DNA from: Lentisphaeria bacterium
GTDB taxonomy: Bacteria > Verrucomicrobiota > Lentisphaeria > Victivallales > JAUVCU01
Direction: 5' to 3'
NCBI GenBank assembly: GCA_030590715.1
Contig: JAUVCU010000072.1
Span: 1 to 7,352 of the forward strand
Length of the DNA stretch: 7,352 nt
Position 1 is the stretch's first letter; every line of letters begins with the position of its first letter. The notes below the pieces were generated by a model. The model searched no databases. It saw only the letters and a list, made by a program, of their open reading frames with translations, and was not told the DNA's origin. Shown here piece after piece: positions 4,476-7,352 of this stretch. The translations under genes and the position numbers were made by a program.

Positions 4476-5660
4476 ATGTCAGATAATGAAGCTCAATCAC
4501 GTTATCAGCAACGCGGTGTTTCTTACTCAAAGAAAGAAGTACACGCGGCAATCAAAAATGTAGATAAAGGACTTTACCCAGAGGCTTTCTGTAAAATTAT
4601 TCCAGACTTCCTTGGTGGAGATGACGAATACTGCAACTGCGTTCACGCAGACGGAGCAGGAACAAAATCATCACTTGCCTACATGTACTGGAAAGAAACT
4701 GGTGATACATCAGTGTGGAAAGGTATTGCTCAAGATTCAATCGTAATGAATATTGATGACATGCTTTGCGTAGGTATTACTGATAATATCCTTCTTTCAT
4801 CGACAATCGGTCGTAATGGAAGCAAGATCCCCGGTGAAGTGATCAGCGAGATCATCAACGGAAATGAGCAGATCATCAAGTTCTACAACGATCTTGGAAT
4901 CAGCATGATCAACACTGGTGGTGAAACTGCCGATGTTGGAGATCTTGTTCGTACAGTTATTGTTGATACAACTGCAAGTGCACGTCTGAAACGCGAAGAC
5001 GTTATCGACGCAGCACGCATGAAGCCTGGACAAGTTATCGTTGGTCTTGCTTCTGATGGTCAAGCTACATACGAAACTGAATACAACGGCGGAATGGGAT
5101 CAAATGGTCTTACATCTGCTCGTCACGACGTTTTCTGTAAAGAATATGCTGACAAATATCCTGAGTCATACGAAGGTGGAATTGCCCGCGAGCTTGTTTA
5201 CAGTGGTAAATACAAACTGACTGACAAAGTTGACGATATGCCTGTTGATATGGGTAAAGCTGTTCTTTCTCCAACTCGTACATATGCTCCGATCGTAAAA
5301 GCTGTTTTCGACCAAATTGGTAAAGATAAGATCGGCGGAATGATTCACTGTTCTGGTGGAGCTCAGACTAAATGTGCGAAGTTCGGTGCTAACCTTCACT
5401 TTATTAAAGACAATATGTTCGATACACCTCCACTTTTCCGTGAGATCCAGGCTTGTTCTGAAACTCCATGGCAGGAAATGTACGCTGTATTCAACATGGG
5501 ACACCGTCTTGAGTTTATGGTTGATGAATCAATTGCTCAGCAGATCATTGAGATCTCAGAAAGCTTCAATGTTCCAGCACAGATTGTTGGTCGCCTTGAA
5601 GAAAGTATTACAGGCAACAAAGTTACAATCAAATCTCAGTACGGAACTTTTGAGTACTAA
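4476..5660 (+). CDS. purM: Phosphoribosylformylglycinamidine cyclo-ligase (AIR synthase), long Bacteroidota-type
   Basis: PurM closes FGAM to AIR with ATP, the fifth step of de novo purine synthesis, as a cytoplasmic dimer. The 394-residue sequence is full length for the long form and is very close, from memory, to Bacteroides PurM. Visible motifs: HADGAGTKSSLAYMYWKETGD (57-77, substrate loop), AQDSIVMNIDDMLCVG (85-100, metal/ATP aspartates), STIGRN (109-114), TGGETADVGDLVRT (147-160), YNGGMGSNGLTSARHDVF (203-220), SPTRTYAP (265-272), HCSGGAQTK (291-299, in place of the usual HITGGG) and VFNMGHRLE (338-346). The start is supported by GAGGT (4461-4465) 10 nt upstream. Arginine is encoded almost only by CGT/CGC and leucine mostly by CTT, unlike the neighbours, indicating high expression. 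It is preceded by a promoter-like site and a folded leader and followed 22 nt later by a terminator, so it is probably monocistronic. Confidence 0.93.
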   Translation: MSDNEAQSRYQQRGVSYSKKEVHAAIKNVDKGLYPEAFCKIIPDFLGGDDEYCNCVHADGAGTKSSLAYMYWKETGDTSVWKGIAQDSIVMNIDDMLCVGITDNILLSSTIGRNGSKIPGEVISEIINGNEQIIKFYNDLGISMINTGGETADVGDLVRTVIVDTTASARLKREDVIDAARMKPGQVIVGLASDGQATYETEYNGGMGSNGLTSARHDVFCKEYADKYPESYEGGIARELVYSGKYKLTDKVDDMPVDMGKAVLSPTRTYAPIVKAVFDQIGKDKIGGMIHCSGGAQTKCAKFGANLHFIKDNMFDTPPLFREIQACSETPWQEMYAVFNMGHRLEFMVDESIAQQIIEISESFNVPAQIVGRLEESITGNKVTIKSQYGTFEY

Positions 5661-5682
5661 GATTTAATATTTGAGTTTTCAG

Positions 5683-5715
5683 GCGTGCTAAACTTTGGTT
5701 TAGCGCGCTTTTTTT
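5683..5715 (+). terminator. Rho-independent terminator of purM
   Basis: An 11-bp stem, GCGTGCTAAAC (5683-5693) with GTTTAGCGCGC (5698-5708), includes one G-U pair and closes a TTTG tetraloop. It is followed directly by seven T residues (5709-5715). It lies 22 nt after the purM stop codon. Confidence 0.93.
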
Positions 5716-5924
5716 ATGCTTTAAATAAGGATGGATATTTTTTTACACATTTGTAATTAAGTCTCTAGTTTTGATGGAATCTCTTTGATATAAGTTTTTA
5801 TCGAATGTCATGTGCTGTTGGAGCTTGCTACAAAAATAGAAGTTTTAGCAGTATCAATTTCTTCTCTCTCCAATAGTTCTTGTGTCATTACCATAAGAAA
5901 TTTTATTAAAAAAAAGGATGTGAG

Positions 5925-7352
5925 ATGAAAACGAAACTTCTATTTCTATCTGTCGTATTATTTTCTAACAGCTTACTTGCCGCTAATTCTATTGTTGTCA
6001 CCACTTTAACCGACGAACCATACAATGGTGATGAAAGCTTTGACGCAGTCGGTGCAATTGTTACTACAGGTAGTGAATCGGGAGATAAGCTTTCACTTCG
6101 GGAAGCAATAGGAATCATAAATAAATCAGATCTCGGAGAGGACGTGACAATTACGTTTTCGGGCGATTTAGCCGGCGGGAAAATCCTGCTGGGAGATACG
6201 ACCGGAGATGGATTTATCGATGATGTCACGGTTGGTGAGTTCGTTGTTTCCCGTTCTATGCTAATCAATGGAGATATAAACGGTGGCTTTGTTCAGGATA
6301 TCACAATTGACGGAGGCCATAACTCTTCTGTATTCCGCATAACAAACGGGAAATCTGCATTACTAAATGTTGAGCTGAAATCATTAAATATAAACAATGG
6401 ATATAGCTCTGAAAATGGTGGTAACATCTATAATGTTGAAAATCTAAATATTATTAATTGTGAGATAAATGGTGGTACGCTGGATGCTGCGAAAAAGGGG
6501 GCGGGGATTTATCACAGCACAGGAGTATTAATATTGGCTAATTCCTCTGTCCATGACAATGAAATACAAGTCGACGGTAGCTCTACTGGAGCAACTGCGA
6601 CTGGTGGCGGCGTTTGCGTCTATAGTGGAACAGCCAAAATTTACAACAGCTCTATTTATTCAAATAAAGTAAAAAATATGAATGCAGCTGCAGGGCTTTA
6701 CTTACGTGGAGGTTCTGACGTACAACTTTATTCTTCTATTATCGCAGGTAACCAAATTTATATAAATGACCAGGGCGAGGCTACGGTGAATGGGGCAAAC
6801 GACATTTTAGGTAATGGCCTACTTACTTTAGAAAGCTCTTTGATAAGCGATGAAATTGAATTTTCGTCATCAGACAACAGAGTGGATTTAGGTAATAATT
6901 TCTATTTGCTAGATGGGAAAGGAGTTGACTACAGCATGCAGAATTTCGTACCAGAGAATTTGAATCACTCCGGTATAAATTCAGGCAAACTATATCAAGG
7001 CTTTATATACTCAAAAGATGCGAATGGAAACCCGAGATCTGATGGGAATGGTGTTGATATTGGCACTTATGAGAAGATTGATAATGCGGTAAATGCATCG
7101 CAAGTAATATCACTAAAACAGGGAACAAATTTAGTTTCGACAAATCATACTCCTTTCAATCCCGATCTTGTCGCGGTACTTCAAAGCATAGGAAGTGACG
7201 TGAGCTTAGTAAAAAATAGTGACGGGAAGAGCTTAAGGAAAATCGGAGCGAATTGGGCCAATAACATTGGAGACTGGGAATGTAACCAGGGCTATTTAAT
7301 TAAAGCGACCCAGGATGTTCAGTTTTTATCTATTGGTTTCAAACCAGACGGC
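5925..7352 (+). CDS. Secreted right-handed parallel beta-helix protein, CSLREA-like start (runs off window)
   Basis: The frame stays open for 476 codons to the window edge. A Sec signal peptide (MKTKLLFLSVVLFSNSLLA, cleavage near residue 19-20) indicates export. LSLREAI (56-62) and ITFSGDL (76-82) match the N-terminal CSLREA-type motif of bacterial surface proteins, with leucine in place of the cysteine. Residues about 105-345 show repeated short beta-strand turns (ITIDGG, LNINNG, NIYNVENLNIINCEINGG, AGIYHSTGVLILANSSV, GGGVCVYSG, AGLYLRGG, SSIIAGN), as in pectate-lyase-like helices. NPRSDGNGVDIGTYE (369-383) is the conserved end motif seen before anchor regions of choice-of-anchor Q proteins. 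A second domain (about 396-476: LKQGTNLVS, then LVKNSDGKS, IGDWE and GYLIKA) resembles a C-terminal domain common in secreted proteins of Bacteroidota and related phyla. DTTGDGFIDD (91-100) could bind calcium. AAGGA (5914-5918) supports the start. Carbohydrate binding or lysis is possible; no catalytic residues were recognised. Confidence 0.82.
   Translation, partial: MKTKLLFLSVVLFSNSLLAANSIVVTTLTDEPYNGDESFDAVGAIVTTGSESGDKLSLREAIGIINKSDLGEDVTITFSGDLAGGKILLGDTTGDGFIDDVTVGEFVVSRSMLINGDINGGFVQDITIDGGHNSSVFRITNGKSALLNVELKSLNINNGYSSENGGNIYNVENLNIINCEINGGTLDAAKKGAGIYHSTGVLILANSSVHDNEIQVDGSSTGATATGGGVCVYSGTAKIYNSSIYSNKVKNMNAAAGLYLRGGSDVQLYSSIIAGNQIYINDQGEATVNGANDILGNGLLTLESSLISDEIEFSSSDNRVDLGNNFYLLDGKGVDYSMQNFVPENLNHSGINSGKLYQGFIYSKDANGNPRSDGNGVDIGTYEKIDNAVNASQVISLKQGTNLVSTNHTPFNPDLVAVLQSIGSDVSLVKNSDGKSLRKIGANWANNIGDWECNQGYLIKATQDVQFLSIGFKPDG

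Noticed and set aside
4797..5667. Three ORFs of 88-112 aa on either strand inside purM
   Set aside because: Out-of-frame shadows of the strongly conserved purM reading frame.
5805..5876. 23-codon ORF before the beta-helix gene
   Set aside because: No ribosome binding site and no recognisable sequence.
5716..5924. Promoter for the beta-helix gene
   Set aside because: Several TTGATA- and TTGCTA-like boxes occur but none has a good -10 partner at proper spacing, so none was called.
5906..6268. 120-aa minus-strand ORF
   Set aside because: Antisense to the start of the beta-helix gene; its serine/proline-rich composition is a product of the opposite-strand coding sequence.

Overview
The window comes from an AT-rich Gram-negative bacterium. 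The evidence is the start of a membrane chemoreceptor, a partner-switching signalling module, a DUF374-type lysophospholipid acyltransferase and a secreted beta-helix protein with a Sec signal peptide. The PurM is of the long (~390 aa) form typical of Bacteroidota. The C-terminal domain of the beta-helix protein is of a kind often seen in Bacteroidota, Lentisphaerota and related or candidate phyla. Chemoreceptor plus SpoIIE-type phosphatase would fit a PVC-type (e.g. Lentisphaerota) or Desulfobacterota-like host, but the phylum cannot be fixed from this window.

Layout. 1-163 (minus): N-terminus of a methyl-accepting chemotaxis protein. 164-930: a gene-poor stretch with several inverted repeats in the chemoreceptor leader, a 141-bp element bounded by perfect 14-bp terminal inverted repeats (296-436), and what look like remnants of two adjacent decayed minus-strand genes (454-710). 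931-3340 (minus): a tight three-gene operon, read as STAS anti-sigma-factor antagonist, fused HATPase (RsbW-like)/SpoIIE-type PP2C phosphatase, then a six-helix membrane protein with an HELGH zinc-protease motif. 3341-3686: a divergent intergenic region with a candidate promoter, a dyad at that promoter and a 15-bp-spaced direct repeat. 3687-4325 (plus): acyltransferase. 4476-5660 (plus): purM, with an upstream promoter-like site and a foldable leader, closed by a clear intrinsic terminator (5683-5715). 5925-7352 (plus, runs off the window): a secreted parallel beta-helix protein.

How the genes work together. The STAS protein and the HATPase-phosphatase should form a phosphorylation switch on the conserved STAS serine, with kinase and phosphatase in one chain. 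The translationally linked membrane protease is the unexpected third member and makes this operon the most interesting system in the window. No sigma factor or other output is encoded here. The acyltransferase (envelope lipid), purM (purine synthesis) and the beta-helix protein (cell surface) look like independent transcription units.
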